Part shown: positions 34,249-46,316 of the stretch, one piece after another
Layout of the letters: each line of letters opens with the position of its first letter
Position numbering within the stretch: position 1 is the stretch's first letter
DNA from: Hypericum androsaemum
Lineage: Eukaryota; Streptophyta; Magnoliopsida; Malpighiales; Hypericaceae
Direction of reading: 5' to 3'
NCBI GenBank assembly: GCA_963995505.1
Contig: OZ023182.1
Location: 17,149,619-17,213,618 of the forward strand
Length of the DNA stretch: 64,000 bases
Notes under the pieces: model-generated
The model's input: only the letters and a program-made list of their open reading frames with translations
Databases searched by the model: none
Told to the model about the DNA's origin: nothing
Position numbers and translations under genes: made by a program

Positions 34249-35777
34249 CTAAGCTTTGCTAATCTCATCCACAGACACCGGGGCATCACCAGCCGGCAAC
34301 TTGCCATCCCCGTCCGCCTCCTCAGCCACAGCCATTCCATCGTCATCCTTAACCGCCAGCATGATCAGCACAACCAGCAAGGGGTAGCTCACCGTCGTGA
34401 GCCCCCAGTTCACAATCAGCTGAGTCATCATCGGCACCTTGTGCGTATCGAGCTGCCAGGCAATCGCGCCCCCTGCACTCTGCACACCCTTGTAGAATCC
34501 CACATATCTGCACACACACACCATGAACATGATAACGTTAAAAGACTTGACATAGAAAACTCAACATAGCATCAGAGCGGATTGATCTTGCAACATTACC
34601 TGCTGAGAACCTCAGAGTCATTGGCGAGCGCGCCAATGACCCAATAAACCATAGTCTGGAACATTGCATCAAGCAGGCCGTAACTGAAATACAAAACGAA
34701 CGGCCCCGCGAAATCCGACCCGGAGTCCTTGAAGTCCAACTTATCATCATCAGCATACGGCACTTTATACCTCCGCTGGTTGGCAAGACCACCAGCCCAG
34801 ATCCCTGTCCCAATCGCCGCCACGACTCCGATCCCCACGAACCCGCGCCTCCTCCTGCTCGCGGACGAGAAGTCCAATACGTACCCGATCCCGACCGACC
34901 CGAGCATCTGTGCCCCCCAGTAGAACACATTGTTGAGCCCCCTGGTCCGGAGGTTAAAAATGGCCGAGTTCACGTTGTTGAACTGGTAGCTGTAGAAGAA
35001 GTTGCTCGCCCAGGCGGCCGGCGCGATGAGGAGCATCCTCCAGTTGGCGAATAGCTTCAGAATCTCCCACGCCTCCGTCGACACGCTGGCGTACTTCACG
35101 TGGGTGCACCGCGTCCCGTCGTTCCGAACGACGCGGCTCGGCGGGAGGACGGCGAACGAGAGGCACGCTCCGGCGAGCATGAAGCACATGAACGCAATGT
35201 ACGTCCCGTCGTTGACGGAGGGCTGGGTGCTCCGGTGGTAGTTCAGGATGAACGGGATCAGCCCGCCGATGACCCCGCCCATGTTGAAGATCGACCAGAA
35301 GAGGGAGATGTACGTTCCCTTCCGGTTCGGCGGCGGGTATGACGTCATGATGGCGCCCTGGGCAGCCCAGAGGAGGCCGGCGCCGACGCCGAGGATCCCG
35401 CCGGCGGCGACGACGAAGCCCTGCTGGTGGTGGTGGTTGTAATGAATAAACGACCCGGAGAAGAGGGCGTAGGTGAGGCCGGCGAAGAAGAGGGTGAGGC
35501 GGGGGCCGAGGAGGTTGTAGATTCCGCCGCCGAGGACGCCGAAGACGGCGAAGGTGGTGTAGAGGGCGGTGTTGGCGTTGTTATTGGCGGTGTGGTCGAC
35601 CTGCCCGCCGCCGCCCATACCGGAGAGGGCGTTGAACATCCCCGGGCAGCAGAAGCAGACGAGCCCTATGAGGGTGACCTGGAAGAACGGGGAGTTGTAC
35701 CGGAGGAGGGATTTCTTCGGCGGGACCTCATTCTCCATTCTTCCACCTTTCTCCGCTCCTCCGTTTTCGAATCCCAT
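34249..35777 (-). CDS. UNC93-like major facilitator protein
   Basis: Two exons (35777-34600 and 34507-34249) join within an Arg codon (AG|GTAATG ... GTGCAG|ATATG) to give 478 residues. Roughly 11-12 hydrophobic segments are visible, starting at VTLIGLVCFCCPGMFNALSG (about 34-53). The conserved loop GAIMTSYPPPNRKGTYISLFW (about 140-160) and NFFYSYQFNNVNSAIFNLRTR (about 265-285) are typical of the UNC93-like/DUF895 group. Arabidopsis relatives influence potassium and ABA-related ion balance (family knowledge). The C-terminal tail is acidic and cytosolic-looking. The start ATG lies 76 bp below a TATA-like box. Exon 1 is GC-rich, unlike the flanks. Confidence 0.92.
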
Positions 35778-35852
35778 TTTTTTTTTTGGGTTTGGATTCG
35801 ATTTCGGGGTGGGAATTGGGATTGGAAGTGAGAGGGGAGGGGAGACTGCGGG

Positions 35853-35861
35853 CTTTTTATG
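35853..35861 (-). promoter_or_regulatory. TATA-like box of the UNC93-like gene
   Basis: Minus-strand CATAAAAAG about 76-84 bases upstream of the start codon. The next bases are purine/pyrimidine-biased leader. Confidence 0.5.
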
Positions 35862-36810
35862 GAGACGAAGATGGATAAGTTGACAATTTTCTACACTGCT
35901 CTCTGTCTCTATTTTTCTCCGCAGGCTTGGAGTGGTTTTTTTTTTAGATTTAAATTGTTTCTACAATTTCGGATCTTACACGGTCATAGAATTCGATCTT
36001 CTTACTTCATGCTTAAAGACTGACATCGTATCTATCAGATCATACATGAGTTTTTCTCCGCAGCCCCAAGTGGTTTTAATATTATTTATTGGTTAAATAC
36101 TATGAGAGAGGCGTCTTTCTCCTATAAACAAATATCTAGTCTGGACTTGACTTCAGATGATGGGGAATCTGGTTTCGAATTTAACATTATTTTAAAATCC
36201 GGTGGAATTTTATCATATTTCATATTTGACACTAAAATGTAAGTTGTTTTTCTAATTTGTTTTAAATTTCATCATTTATAGATATTAGTACCTTATTTTA
36301 ATCATTTTAATCTAAAATTTTTTAAAAATTAAAAAATATCTTTTTTTAGTTAGATCTGGATAGACCGATCTAACCAAATGAACCTACTTGTCTAATTAAT
36401 TTGACCGCTAATTCAACTTAACTCCGAATTTTGGAAAAATGAACTGCTCGTAGTATTGGTTCACGTCCGTCGACCAGATCACATTTTTTTAATATTATGA
36501 GTTACCTATAAAAGTATTATAAAATCTTTCACAAAAATAAAAGTGTTATATTTTTTTCACAAAAAAATAAATGTGTTATATATTTATTACATTTCTCCAA
36601 ATGTAGATAATATAATTGAAAAACAATCATATTTCTCCAAATACATTAAAAAATACATTAAACAATCATATTTAATACGTATTACATAAATTTATTAATG
36701 TATTACATAAATACGTATTTATGAAATAAATAATATATTACATAAATAATAAAGGTTGATTCCGTATTTATATAATATATATTATTTATTACAAAGTCAT
36801 AAGTCAATAA
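35862..36810. other. AT-rich spacer, no gene recognised
   Basis: Very AT-rich stretch with short repeats of TACATAAAT near 36680-36780. No gene seen. Confidence 0.5.
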
Positions 36811-36883
36811 GCTCTTATAGCTCGGTTGGTTATAACGCTTTTCAATAAATCCGAGGTCTTTAGTTCGATTTCAAACAAGAGCA
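36811..36883 (+). pseudogene. Degenerate tRNA-Ile-like sequence or SINE head
   Basis: This 73-nt segment starts GCTCTTATAGCTCGGTTGG and ends CAAGAGCA. GCTCTT pairs with AAGAGC as an acceptor stem. TAGCTCGGTTGG resembles an A box and AGTTCGATTTC a B box. The anticodon loop would read TCAATAA (anticodon AAT, Ile). The D and anticodon stems pair poorly, so it is not a working tRNA. Confidence 0.45.
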
Positions 36884-39208
36884 ATTATGTATTTTTATGT
36901 GGATTTTTTTCCACGGCTCCACCTTTCTCACTAGGTTCAAGCAGCTTTTTTTTTGGATGAAAGCGTTTTTGTCCAAAAATGCTCTATTTTGAGCATTTTC
37001 ATGCACACAAAACCGCTCTATTTTGAGCATTTTTGTGCTCAACCCCAGACCGAAATTTTTTTTCCCCAGAACTCCAATCAGAGTATTGTTAGCATTTTTA
37101 ACCCCCTTAAGAAAAATACTCGAATTTCCCGAAGGTTACCTAGGGAAGTCACCTTGTTGCAAATAAATATTATAATACTTTAATCTAATATAATATTATA
37201 ATACGTTAATTAACATTTCGAGTTTGAACTGGTATGAACGCAAAAATGTTAGATATTTTAGGAAAATTTTGTCACTTTTCAAAGTTTATACCGAAGATGT
37301 ATTAGTCAATACAATAATCTCAAGATACATACCCAATTTAAAAAAACATAATTTATTTTTGAGGGAAAAAACATAATTTATTGATTCTGGAATCAGTTGT
37401 CCCAAAATGCAAATGGTTAAGATCCTGCCGAATCGAATCTACTTCAACCCTACCGTTCCGAAGAATCTGCAGCCATCCGTGGGACATGAATCGACCACTT
37501 TTTTAATGATTTATAGTTTTGTCACTGGTACCAGTTATCCAGTAGTTGTAGTATCAGAAAATGGGGCAAACGACATTTTCTGGTGCCAAAATGGATTAAA
37601 GAGGTAACTTTTCATCCAATTTTTTTTGTATTTATCGAAATATGGGATAAAAACTTAAAAGGAAGAATATTTTTTTAAGAACACGCCAATAGTGGTTGTT
37701 CCCTTCATAAGTGAAAATTTGAACTTTTAGTACAAATTCAAATCTGATAGACATTAGTTCTTCTTATAAAGAACATGAAATTGTTCGAACTATTTTTCCA
37801 ATATTGTTGCTTGTAAAAAGGTCAGATATTCAACCGATATAAATAACTTACTTTCCATAATATTTAAAAATAAATTATTTTCGACAAATTGTATGGAGCT
37901 AGCTTATAATACCAAGAGTTAAGGCGGCCACTAGACACCGATAATTGACACACAATTGTTAATCTTACGGTGAAAACTCTCTTAAGACCCATCGTAAATT
38001 TAATTTCCTCCTGTCTAAAATTGTTTTGTTATACTTATATTTTTTTGGCATTTTCAGTACACACATTTTACATCGCCACAAGCAAGTACCCAAACTTGAA
38101 GAAGTCTCCTATGGACCTACTCGATTGAGACAGAGTTGGTCACAACTTTAAACTCGACTTATTGGCTTCGAAACTGGCACCACTTTGTCTCTGCTTCAGC
38201 CGGCCTGCCGGCGATCCAATTATAACAAAGAAGATGCGTATTGCCTTTCCTTCGGAATAGAGCACTCAAACTCTATTTAGTAATGACTTTTTTAATAATT
38301 CGTCTGATGATATTTTATACACAAAAATTTGACGTTTTGTAGTTTTTTGGGTAGATATACACAAAACTATAGTCTAAATTTTGATTCTAATGACTTTTCC
38401 AGGAAGTGGTTATAACAGCAACAATGGAACACAACCAAAACTTGTCAAATTTCATTATCTTATTGATGTATACATCGCGATTGACATTTCGATGGCTCTA
38501 CATCGGAGAAACTAAATAAAAATTTCTCATGCAATTATTATACAGCGACACCATGTAAAATTCTTGTTGGTTAGTTGGCAGAAAAAAAAAAGGACATAAC
38601 GTTTGACAAAGTACCACAAGAGTAGTCAAACTTGAAGATTTCGTTTTGTTCCACTGATTTTTTCTATGGCAGGATACAACAATTCCTTGTCCAAGCAACA
38701 AGGACAAAAATCCTTAGATAAACAAGATCAACCGATGCAATCTTAGAAGAAGCTGGAGTCTAATAAGAATCATGGGAGAAAATTCGTGCACAAGATGTTG
38801 AACACTAGGAAAAACTTTGCTCGGCCAGCTGTTCCATTGTCCACGCAATAATTTTTTTATAAGTAAATTTGTATGTCGTCTAAAAAAACTACCAAAATAG
38901 TTACACCAGTAGTACATCGAGTGCCACATCTAAGGTACTTTTTCTGAAAGCAATGGAAAATATCTAAGGAGATTTTTTCTGAAATGGGAAAAAAATATAT
39001 TTTTTCTAAATAGACAAAAAATTATATATTTTTTCAAAATAAATTAAAAATTTATTTAATATTAAAAAATACGGAAGGAGGTGAGTTGGGCAAACCTACA
39101 TGAATCACCAACAGTGGCCAAACCACAAGTATTCCTCCCAATAGCCCAACACAATATTCCCTAGCCCCGAAACGTTGGATACGCCAAATTTACGGTGCGT
39201 CAAATCTC
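36884..39208. other. AT-rich intergenic DNA
   Basis: No gene recognised. Near 36975-37060 two copies of CTCTATTTTGAGCATTTT occur 42 bp apart, the first forming the palindrome AAAATGCTC/GAGCATTTT. Bases 38840-38900 resemble 31720-31760 weakly. Confidence 0.5.
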
Positions 39209-39504
39209 TTAGACCACCCACATCAGTGGTGTGGCCGATCCGTTCGGGTAATTTTTTATTATTAAAAAAAAAAAAAGCAAATCAAAGGGACGAGCGAGCG
39301 GCCGATCGGATTGGTTGGCCGATCGCCGCTCGCAAACGAAAGTGGGCCCTTTTTTTTTTCTTATTTATCTATTTAGTTCCACTTGGCATAATATTATTCG
39401 TTAAAAATAGATATTTTGGGATAATATTTTCGTGGTTATCTAAACAGACCTTATCTTTAGCAAAACTAAAAAAATATATAAAAAATTATTATTTTTCAAA
39501 TCTC

Positions 39505-39513
39505 TATAAATAG
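39505..39513 (+). promoter_or_regulatory. TATA box of the Harbinger ORF1
   Basis: TATAAATAG inside the element, about 100 bp upstream of the ORF1 ATG at 39613. This supports that ATG over the earlier in-frame one at 39520, which would lie at or before the transcription start. Confidence 0.7.
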
Positions 39514-39612
39514 AGTTCAATGTTACATATTTTCATACACCATCTAAAATTCTCTCTTCTTTCACTACATAATATTTTCTTTTTAAATTTTCTCTGTTAT
39601 ATTATTTCTACT

Positions 39613-40500
39613 ATGGATCCAAATGATCCTAATTTCCCAAATTTTCAATCATTTGAATCTTATAATCTTTCAGGCTATCTAAATTCTGGAGATTATCCAA
39701 ACTCTCAACCTTTTTATACCTCTCAATTATCGCCAAATCTTTCCCAAATTCCATTTTCCCAACACCAACCCCCACAAAATATGCCACAACATTTGTCCTT
39801 CGATGGGGCTAAGGAGAAAAAAACTAAAAAGTCTGCACCAAGTAATTGGAGTGTCAAAGAAGACATTGCCCTAATGTCAGCTTTCTCCTACTGTAGCCAA
39901 GACAGCACTATTGGAAAAAATCAGAAGAGTGCTTCGCTATGGTCCCGAGTGAGTGCTTTGTACCATAATGCTCAAGCAGAAAATCCGGGAGAGATCCATG
40001 AAAGAAACGTGCCTGCAATTAAAGGTCGTTATACACGACTTAATGCCAATGGAGCAAAGTGGGTTGCTGCATACCGAGAAGCACTCAAACGAAAACGGAG
40101 CGGCATGAGCGATGCCGATGTTGAGACCGAAGCTCAAACACTTTATGAAGGGAATGGTGGAAAAAAATTTATTGACCTTGTTGTTTTTAATGAAGTTATG
40201 TGTAAATGTCCCAAGTGGCAAATTGAAGAAGGAGATCACGGTTCAACATATTTGGCTCCTGATGTCGCGGAGGAGGATATAGAAAGTGGTGGAAGCTCGA
40301 AGAGGTCAAAGACTACCGAAGAAGGGGATTATTCAATTCCATCTAACTCAGAAGATCCAATCACCATATCTTCAAGAATCTCCCGTCCTATGGGTAGAGA
40401 TGCTGCCAAAAAAAGGAAAGGAAAAGGAAAGGCCTCTGAAGATGTTCTTGCAGAAATGTACTGGAGCTATAAGGGTGTTAGCTTATGGGACATCAACTGA
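39613..40500 (+). CDS. Harbinger ORF1, Myb/SANT-like DNA-binding protein, C-terminally altered
   Basis: Starting at MDPNDPNF the protein has 295 residues. A Ser/Pro/Gln-rich N-terminus is followed by a trihelix/Myb-like domain (about residues 78-200) with SNWSVKEDIALMSAF and VPAIKGRYTRLN. Then come FNEVMCKCPKW and a basic segment KKRKGKGK. In plant PIF/Harbinger elements this protein partners the transposase and brings it to the ends. Its normal coiled-coil C-terminus is missing: after SEDVLAEMY the frame runs into transposase DNA and stops at TGA 40498-40500. Confidence 0.85.
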   Translation: MDPNDPNFPNFQSFESYNLSGYLNSGDYPNSQPFYTSQLSPNLSQIPFSQHQPPQNMPQHLSFDGAKEKKTKKSAPSNWSVKEDIALMSAFSYCSQDSTIGKNQKSASLWSRVSALYHNAQAENPGEIHERNVPAIKGRYTRLNANGAKWVAAYREALKRKRSGMSDADVETEAQTLYEGNGGKKFIDLVVFNEVMCKCPKWQIEEGDHGSTYLAPDVAEEDIESGGSSKRSKTTEEGDYSIPSNSEDPITISSRISRPMGRDAAKKRKGKGKASEDVLAEMYWSYKGVSLWDIN

Positions 40501-41395
40501 TGTCGTTGATGAATACTTGCGAATGGGTGCATCTACAACACGGGAAGCTCTCATGAAGTTCGTAGAAGGTGTAATTTTCTGTTTCGGGAACGAGTATCTG
40601 AGAAGGCCCAATGCACAGGATTTGGCAAGACTTCTGCACGTCGGAGAACAACGTGGATTCCCGGGCATGATAGGCAGTATTGACTGTATGCACTGGGAAT
40701 GGAAAAATTGTCCTAATGCATGGGCTGGGCAATATGCAGGAAGGAGCGGAAAGCCTACAATTATTCTGGAAGCAGTTGCATCATATGACTTATGGATATG
40801 GCATGCATTCTTTGGAACACCAGGTACTCTCAATGATATTAATGTACTGCACCGATCTCCTGTTTTTAGTGATGTCTTGGAAGGCCGAGCACCAAAAGTG
40901 AGTTACGTTGTCAACGGTCGACAAAATGATATGGCATATTATCTCACTGATGGGATATATCCAACATGGGCTGCATTTGTGAAGTCAATTACATCTCCGA
41001 TAACCCTAAAACATAAGTTATTCGCTCAACATCAAGAGGCTGCTAGAAAAGATGTGGAGCGAGCTTTTGGAGTTCTACAGGCTCGTTTTGCTTTCATTCG
41101 ACGTCCATGTCTTCTTTGGGACAAGGAGTTAATGGGAAGAATTATGAAGGCTTGCATCATATTGCACAATATGATAGTGGAGGACGAACGAGACACATAT
41201 CTCCGTTATCATGATCCAGCCGAATTCTGTAATGAAGAGGACAATGAAGAACCTTTTCAGTTCTCTACTGAACGCATCGGAAATCTATCAACCTACATGA
41301 CTGCTAGGGAACAACTTCGCAATAGAGAAGCTCATAACGCTCTGAAAAGTGATTTAATTGAGCATATTTGGCAAAAGTTCGGGAACGATAATTAA
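40448..41395 (+). pseudogene. Harbinger DDE transposase, N-terminus deleted
   Basis: In the +1 frame relative to ORF1, homology begins LQKCTGAIRVLAYGT and runs to the stop at 41393-41395. The catalytic segments are present: Asp in GSIDCMHWEWKNCP, Asp in GTLNDINVLH, and Glu in KDVERAFGVLQARF, followed by ACIILHNMIVEDER. The helix-turn-helix N-terminal region and the start codon are lost at the junction near 40447. The open frame that continues upstream belongs to ORF1 DNA in a different frame. The catalytic part itself has no stop. Confidence 0.9.
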
Positions 41396-41691
41396 TTATG
41401 TAATTTAAATTTTATGTATTTGTAATTTAAATTTTCGTATTCGTAATTTATTATTTCTGACTTCCATTTGTACCTCGAATATTTTTATCTAATTTAGTAT
41501 TACAAAAAATGATAGTAGATAATATGTGGATGAGAGAGAAATTAATTGTTTATTCTGTGAACTGGTTTGCTGCTGTGGGTAGAAAAATATGTAATTGGAT
41601 TGGATTGGGTTAGATTGGGTGTAGATGAGAGAGAAATTAATTGTTTATTCCGTGAACTGGTTTGGATGGTTTGCTGATGTGGGTGGTCTTA

Positions 41692-41900
41692 GGATTGCCG
41701 TATTCTCTCGCTTCCCTAATCCTCTGAAAAATAGATGAGTTGTCCGCCTCACAAGTCAATCCCATCTGAACGGCCAGGCTCAAAGTCTCAATCGCCAATT
41801 TAGATTTCTGAGCCTCCTCTTTCTCATCGATTTCAGCCGCTATCGTCGAACGAGAGGGGACCACAATTGACTTGCTTGGAGTTCTAATATTCGAGCCCAC
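41692..41900 (-). other. Unidentified minus-strand coding fragment ending at the Harbinger insertion
   Basis: The minus-strand frame reads VPSRSTIAAEIDEKEEAQKS, LAIETLSLAVQMGLTCEADN and IFQRIREAREYGNPK up to the transposon. If the element and one TTA are removed in thought, the frame continues a few residues and stops (TAA near 39196). I do not recognise the protein, and an upstream exon or start codon was not found. Confidence 0.35.
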
Positions 41901-42069
41901 GCAATAGTTGAGTACATTAATTCACGTTATCATCTTTTCATGACAAATGACAATATTCGGCTCTACAAAGCATACTTGTGCCTGAAACTAACACATGTGG
42001 ATATGATTCCACAGATTTTAAATATTGAAATTTTCAATTATTTCACACTTTGAAAATATTCATTAATTC

Positions 42070-42717
42070 TATTAGGAACCAACAGGACCCACACAATGCC
42101 TACAAACACACAAACGAACCACAATCACAACGAGAAGCACGAACTCACAAGAAACCAAAGGAAAAGTACATGAGACAAGATGTTTGGTTACCCGATTCGA
42201 TCCACAACGATTTACGTCTGGGGGCGTACCAAACTAGGAGAGAGTTCACTATGCTCTTGAGCTTCACTTGCTCTTTACAAGAAAAAGGCCACACTTTTGG
42301 CACCCGCACTCACCTAAGATTTTCTCTTGTTCTCTAGTCACACACTCTCTCTTCTATTCTTGTTCTTAGGGGTTACAAATGAGTTACAAGGAGTATATAT
42401 AGAGCCAACAACCCTAAGAAGCAAAAGCAACACGCATGGCAATTTTGTCCATGAAAAACTTCTTTTCTCGGTCGACCTAGCGTCCGCCAAGAACCTGGCG
42501 AACGCCAGGTGAAGCTACTGCCTCGTGGCTGGAGTGGGGTTGGTGCCCGCCAGCCCCTTGGCATCCGCCAGCTTCATGCATTTGTGTCTGCCGGGTCTCC
42601 AACCACCACTTTCTTTCGCTTCATCTTCACTCGACCCGTCTTTGATCCGGTTGATTTCCCGAGTACTGAATCACGTCGATCAACTCCCAGACCACTTCTC
42701 AGACTCCATACCCAACA
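42070..42717 (-). repeat. 3' LTR of the copia element
   Basis: 648 bp, TGTTGGGTATGG on the minus strand to the AATTC duplication. It is preceded by GGTGGGAGAT as polypurine tract. The LTR shows clear divergence from its partner, so the insertion is not recent. Confidence 0.93.
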
Positions 42718-42968
42718 ATCTCCCACCTGGAGACTGAGTTCAACTCTTGTCACCGTTCATTTGATGACCCCCTCTTCACTCATTCACCACTTGGTACGCC
42801 GGGTCTCTTCTCTAGTTCACTAGACCCACTGAGGCCATGTTTAGCCTCAGCTTCTCCAAGGCCATGTCTGCAGGATTCACTTTTTCGTCAATCTTCTCAA
42901 ACCTCAAGATCTTCCTCTCCAAGAGGTCACGAATGTAGTGGTACTTCAAACTCAATGTGCTTCGTTTT

Positions 42969-44574
42969 TTAGTGGATGACGGGATTCTTTACCAAATGTA
43001 TCGCACTTTGGCTATCACTATGGAGCACATTTTTACTTTGCTCCTTCCCCAATTCCCCCAAGAAGCTTTGCAACCACACCATCTCTTTGCTAGCTTTTGT
43101 CACCGCCACGTACTCACTTTCTATAGTTGACAACGCCATCACCTTTTGTAACCTCGAGGCCCAAGAAATCACTTGTGCTCCTCTTCTCATCATGGTCATT
43201 AGACCTCAAGTTCACATCACAATAACCTAGGAGTTTCACATCTTTGCCTTCAAAGCAAATGCACTTCTTAGTAATACCTCTCAAGTAGCCTAGGATCCAC
43301 TTCACTGCGATCCAATGTTGCTCACTCGGATTGCTCATGAACTTGCTCACTACTCCCACTACATGTGCTATGTCTGGCCTCATGCAAACCATAGTATACA
43401 TCAAGCTACCCACTACTGATGCATAAGGAGTCTTCTCTATTTGAGCCTTCGCCGCCTCACTCTTAGGCAAATCCTTCTTGGACAGCTTAAAATGCCCAAC
43501 TAAAGGAGTCAATTTGGGGTTGGCCTTTTGCATGTTGAACCTCTTCAACACCTTCTCAATGTACGTGGCCTATGAGAGAAACAGCTTCCCCTCCACCTTG
43601 TTCCTCTCAATCCTCATCCCAAGGATTCGCTTAGCCTCTCCCAAATCCTTCATGGTAAATCTTTCGGATAACTGCTTCTTCACCCTGCTTACCTCTCGAG
43701 CACTTGATCCTACTATCAACATAGAGCAGGAGGATGATGTAGCTTCTTTCAAAGCTCTTGTAGTAGCAACAATGGTCCGCTTCACACTGCACGAACTCTA
43801 TCTCGTGCAAGAATCCATCAAACTTTTTGTACCACTGTCTCAGAGCTTGTTTCAGCCCGTACAAGCTCTTCTTTTGTCTGCACATGAGCTCCCTATCACA
43901 TCCTGACAAGTACCCCTCTAGTTGAACCATGTAAATCTCTTCATCAAGATCTCCATGGAGGAATACAGTCTTCACATCCATTTGCTCCAACATCAAGTTC
44001 TCTGAAGCAATCAAACTCAACACCATGCGAATGGTGGTAAGCTTCACCACGGGAGTGAAGATGTCGGTATAGTCTATACCATACTTCTGTTGAAATCCTT
44101 TCACTACGAGTCTTTCCTTGTGACACTCGGTGCCATTCGCCTTATGCTTGATCCTATATACCCACTTGTTGTGCAGAGCTTTCTTGCCTTTTGGGAGTGG
44201 GACTAGTTCCCAAGTCCCGTTTCTCCTCAGTGACTCCATCTCATCGTCCATAGAAAGCTTCCACTTGTCATATTGTCCACTCTTTTAGACCTCTGCAAAC
44301 TCCTCAGGCTCCCCCCATCAGTGAGTAGGATATAAAAATTTGCTGGCGAATATCTATCTGAAGACCCACGTTGTCTAGTGGACCTCCTCACCAGAACCAC
44401 TGGCGGTGGAGAACTTGGTCCCGCTTTCTCCTCGGCCTCTTGGCCACCTCATACCTTTTTGCTCCCACCCGAGTTTGAGATGTCTAACTCAATCATCTCA
44501 CTGCTAGATCCCACCTCATCGGGTACACTCCTCATGTCCTTGTGCAATACTTTCTCATTGAATATGACATCCCA
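42969..44574 (-). pseudogene. Copia reverse transcriptase and RNase H, broken
   Basis: The RT reads WELVPLPKGKKALHNKWVYRIK and QMDVKTVFLHGDLDEEIYM from 44251 down to about 43735. There LLLYVD is followed by a frame change, removing the second Asp of YVDD. Homology continues in another frame (SSAREVSRVKKQLSERFTMK), then TAG near 43570. VLKRFNMQKANPK follows down to 43200, and RNase H (ALSTIESEYVAVTKA, SDSQSAIHL) lies at 42969-43180. Upstream, 44280-44574 carries the linker VIFNEKVLHKDMRSVPDEV. Confidence 0.9.
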
Positions 44575-44579
44575 GCTTC

Positions 44580-45983
44580 TGATGAGTGTGTAAACGCTCA
44601 TATTTTATTATACGTATTAGTGGTGTTCTTGTCCATTTTTGCCATGTCCAAAAGACTCTTTTGTGTTTATGTGAGCATTGAGTCTTGGGAGAGATTTCTA
44701 CTGGTTGCTGTGTGTTTTTATAGATAATTGGAGCGGTTCGGGAGCATTTTAGAGCGTGGATGAAAGTACGAAGAAGTTGGGCCAAAGCAACAGGCAGCCC
44801 AGCGCCCGCTGCTTCACCAGCGCCCCCTAAGGCCTCGAAGGCAACCCCAACGGCCGCTGCCCCTCTGGCCCTCGCTGGGGAATGCAGGCAGTAGCTACGC
44901 GAGGAAATCTCCCAGCGTCCGCTAGGCCCCGATCACAGCATCGATTCAGACTTCTTATTTAGTAGGGGTTTTGACCCATTTTAATATATCCGACTTTCGG
45001 CCTCCTGTTTCGGCCTGAGAATTATAATTATATTATTTACTTTAATACTTGGCTAGCAAGACTCCGGATTTTCCTATTTTCTAGCTAGGTCTTGGGCTAT
45101 ATATATACCATTAGTACTTAGGTTCGAGGGGTGTCTTTACTATGGCAATTTGGGAGGAAAGCCTTTGGGAGCATCAATAAAGTTATAATTCCATTCAGAT
45201 TCATAGAGGAGATTGGCAAGGCTTGCTCGAATGACTAAGCCCCCTCTTCCCTTACTTATGCTTTCGACTATAATGTTCTTTATGCATATCTCTTGCTTCA
45301 TCGTTATGCTTAACGAGTAGATCTTCTTAGAATACGATGCCCTAGCATGTGATTGATTACCTATGTGAATTGTGGTTCGATTATCTTGTGCATTAGTTGT
45401 TAATTAGTGATCTTAAAGCCTAACCTAATTTGATCACTTAGGTTATGATCAGAGTTGATGAGAGTGGACCGAGAGGTACTCGAATTAATGGAAAAAACTA
45501 ATGAACATATTCTTAGGTATTAATGAAACGTCTTAATATCGTAAGGATGACCCGCTAGGAGGAATCATCATAATTTAGATTAGCATAGTTCTAATTTTAA
45601 TTGATGTGCGAAAGCGTTAATTAATAACTTACATATTTGCTATCTTAGTTTTATCTCTCTAATGAGCGAAAGTGTTAGGGAGATGTGTTAAAATACTCCG
45701 GGTACTAGTTGGGACTTAATAAGAACCATAACCTCAACATAGGTAGTCAATCCATAGAGTATCATGCTCGTTTGTCTCCATTGAATTTACAACTCTTTTA
45801 TTTGCGTTCTCGACTTCGTTTACTTTCTCGTAATTCATTACCCACCTTATAAATCTTTTAATTCCTCTCGCTTCACATAATTAATTATTTTGATTTTGTG
45901 TTCCAACCCTCAGTTACGAACCTTACTTAATCACTATACTATTTATTTGCGTGTTTAATTGCTTGTCAATTTCTCGTATATCA
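44580..45983 (+). mobile_element. LTR insertion (solo-LTR-like, 1404 bp) in the copia element
   Basis: A perfect target duplication GCTTC (44575-44579, 45984-45988) flanks a block starting TGATGAGTGTGTAAACG and ending CTCGTATATCA. A TATATATA box near 45102 fits an LTR promoter on the plus strand. It has no coding content and splits the copia integrase from RT. Confidence 0.92.
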
Positions 45984-45988
45984 GCTTC

Positions 45989-46311
45989 TCACAGCCTTGC
46001 AGTTCTTCTCATCCCATAGTCTGAAACCAAAATCATCTCCTCTATATCCAATGAATGTGCACTTCTTGGACTTTGCATCTAGCTTGCTTCTTTCACATGC
46101 ATTTACATAAACATAGACAACACCACCAAACACCCAAAGGTAGGTTAAATCAATCTCCTTGCCACTCCAAGCCTCTTCCGATATCCTGTTCTCCAAAGGG
46201 CTTGATGGTCCTCTATTGATCAAGAAGGCCGCGGTGTTCACTGCATCCGCCCAAAACATCTTTGGTAGGCCACACTTCAACCTCATGGCCCTAGCTCTCT
46301 CGTTGTTTATC
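45989..46311 (-). pseudogene. Copia integrase C-terminal part
   Basis: NNERARAMRLKCGLPKMFWA and NTAAFLINRGPSSPLENRIS, followed by FGFRLWDEKN. The frame joins directly to AERMN at 47115-47130 when the LTR at 46317-47109 is taken out. Confidence 0.9.
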
Positions 46312-46316
46312 CTATT

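Larger units (their letters stand above)
39212..41688 (+). mobile_element. PIF/Harbinger (Pong-like) transposon with internal deletion
   Basis: A TTA target duplication (39209-39211 and 41689-41691) flanks perfect 15-bp inverted repeats GACCACCCACATCAG. Both typical genes are present in part. The 2477-bp length is about half that of autonomous plant relatives, consistent with the missing 3' end of ORF1 and 5' end of the transposase. Confidence 0.95.

Noticed and set aside
34729..35883. Plus-strand frames opposite the UNC93-like gene
   Set aside because: Shadow frames of a GC-rich conserved exon.
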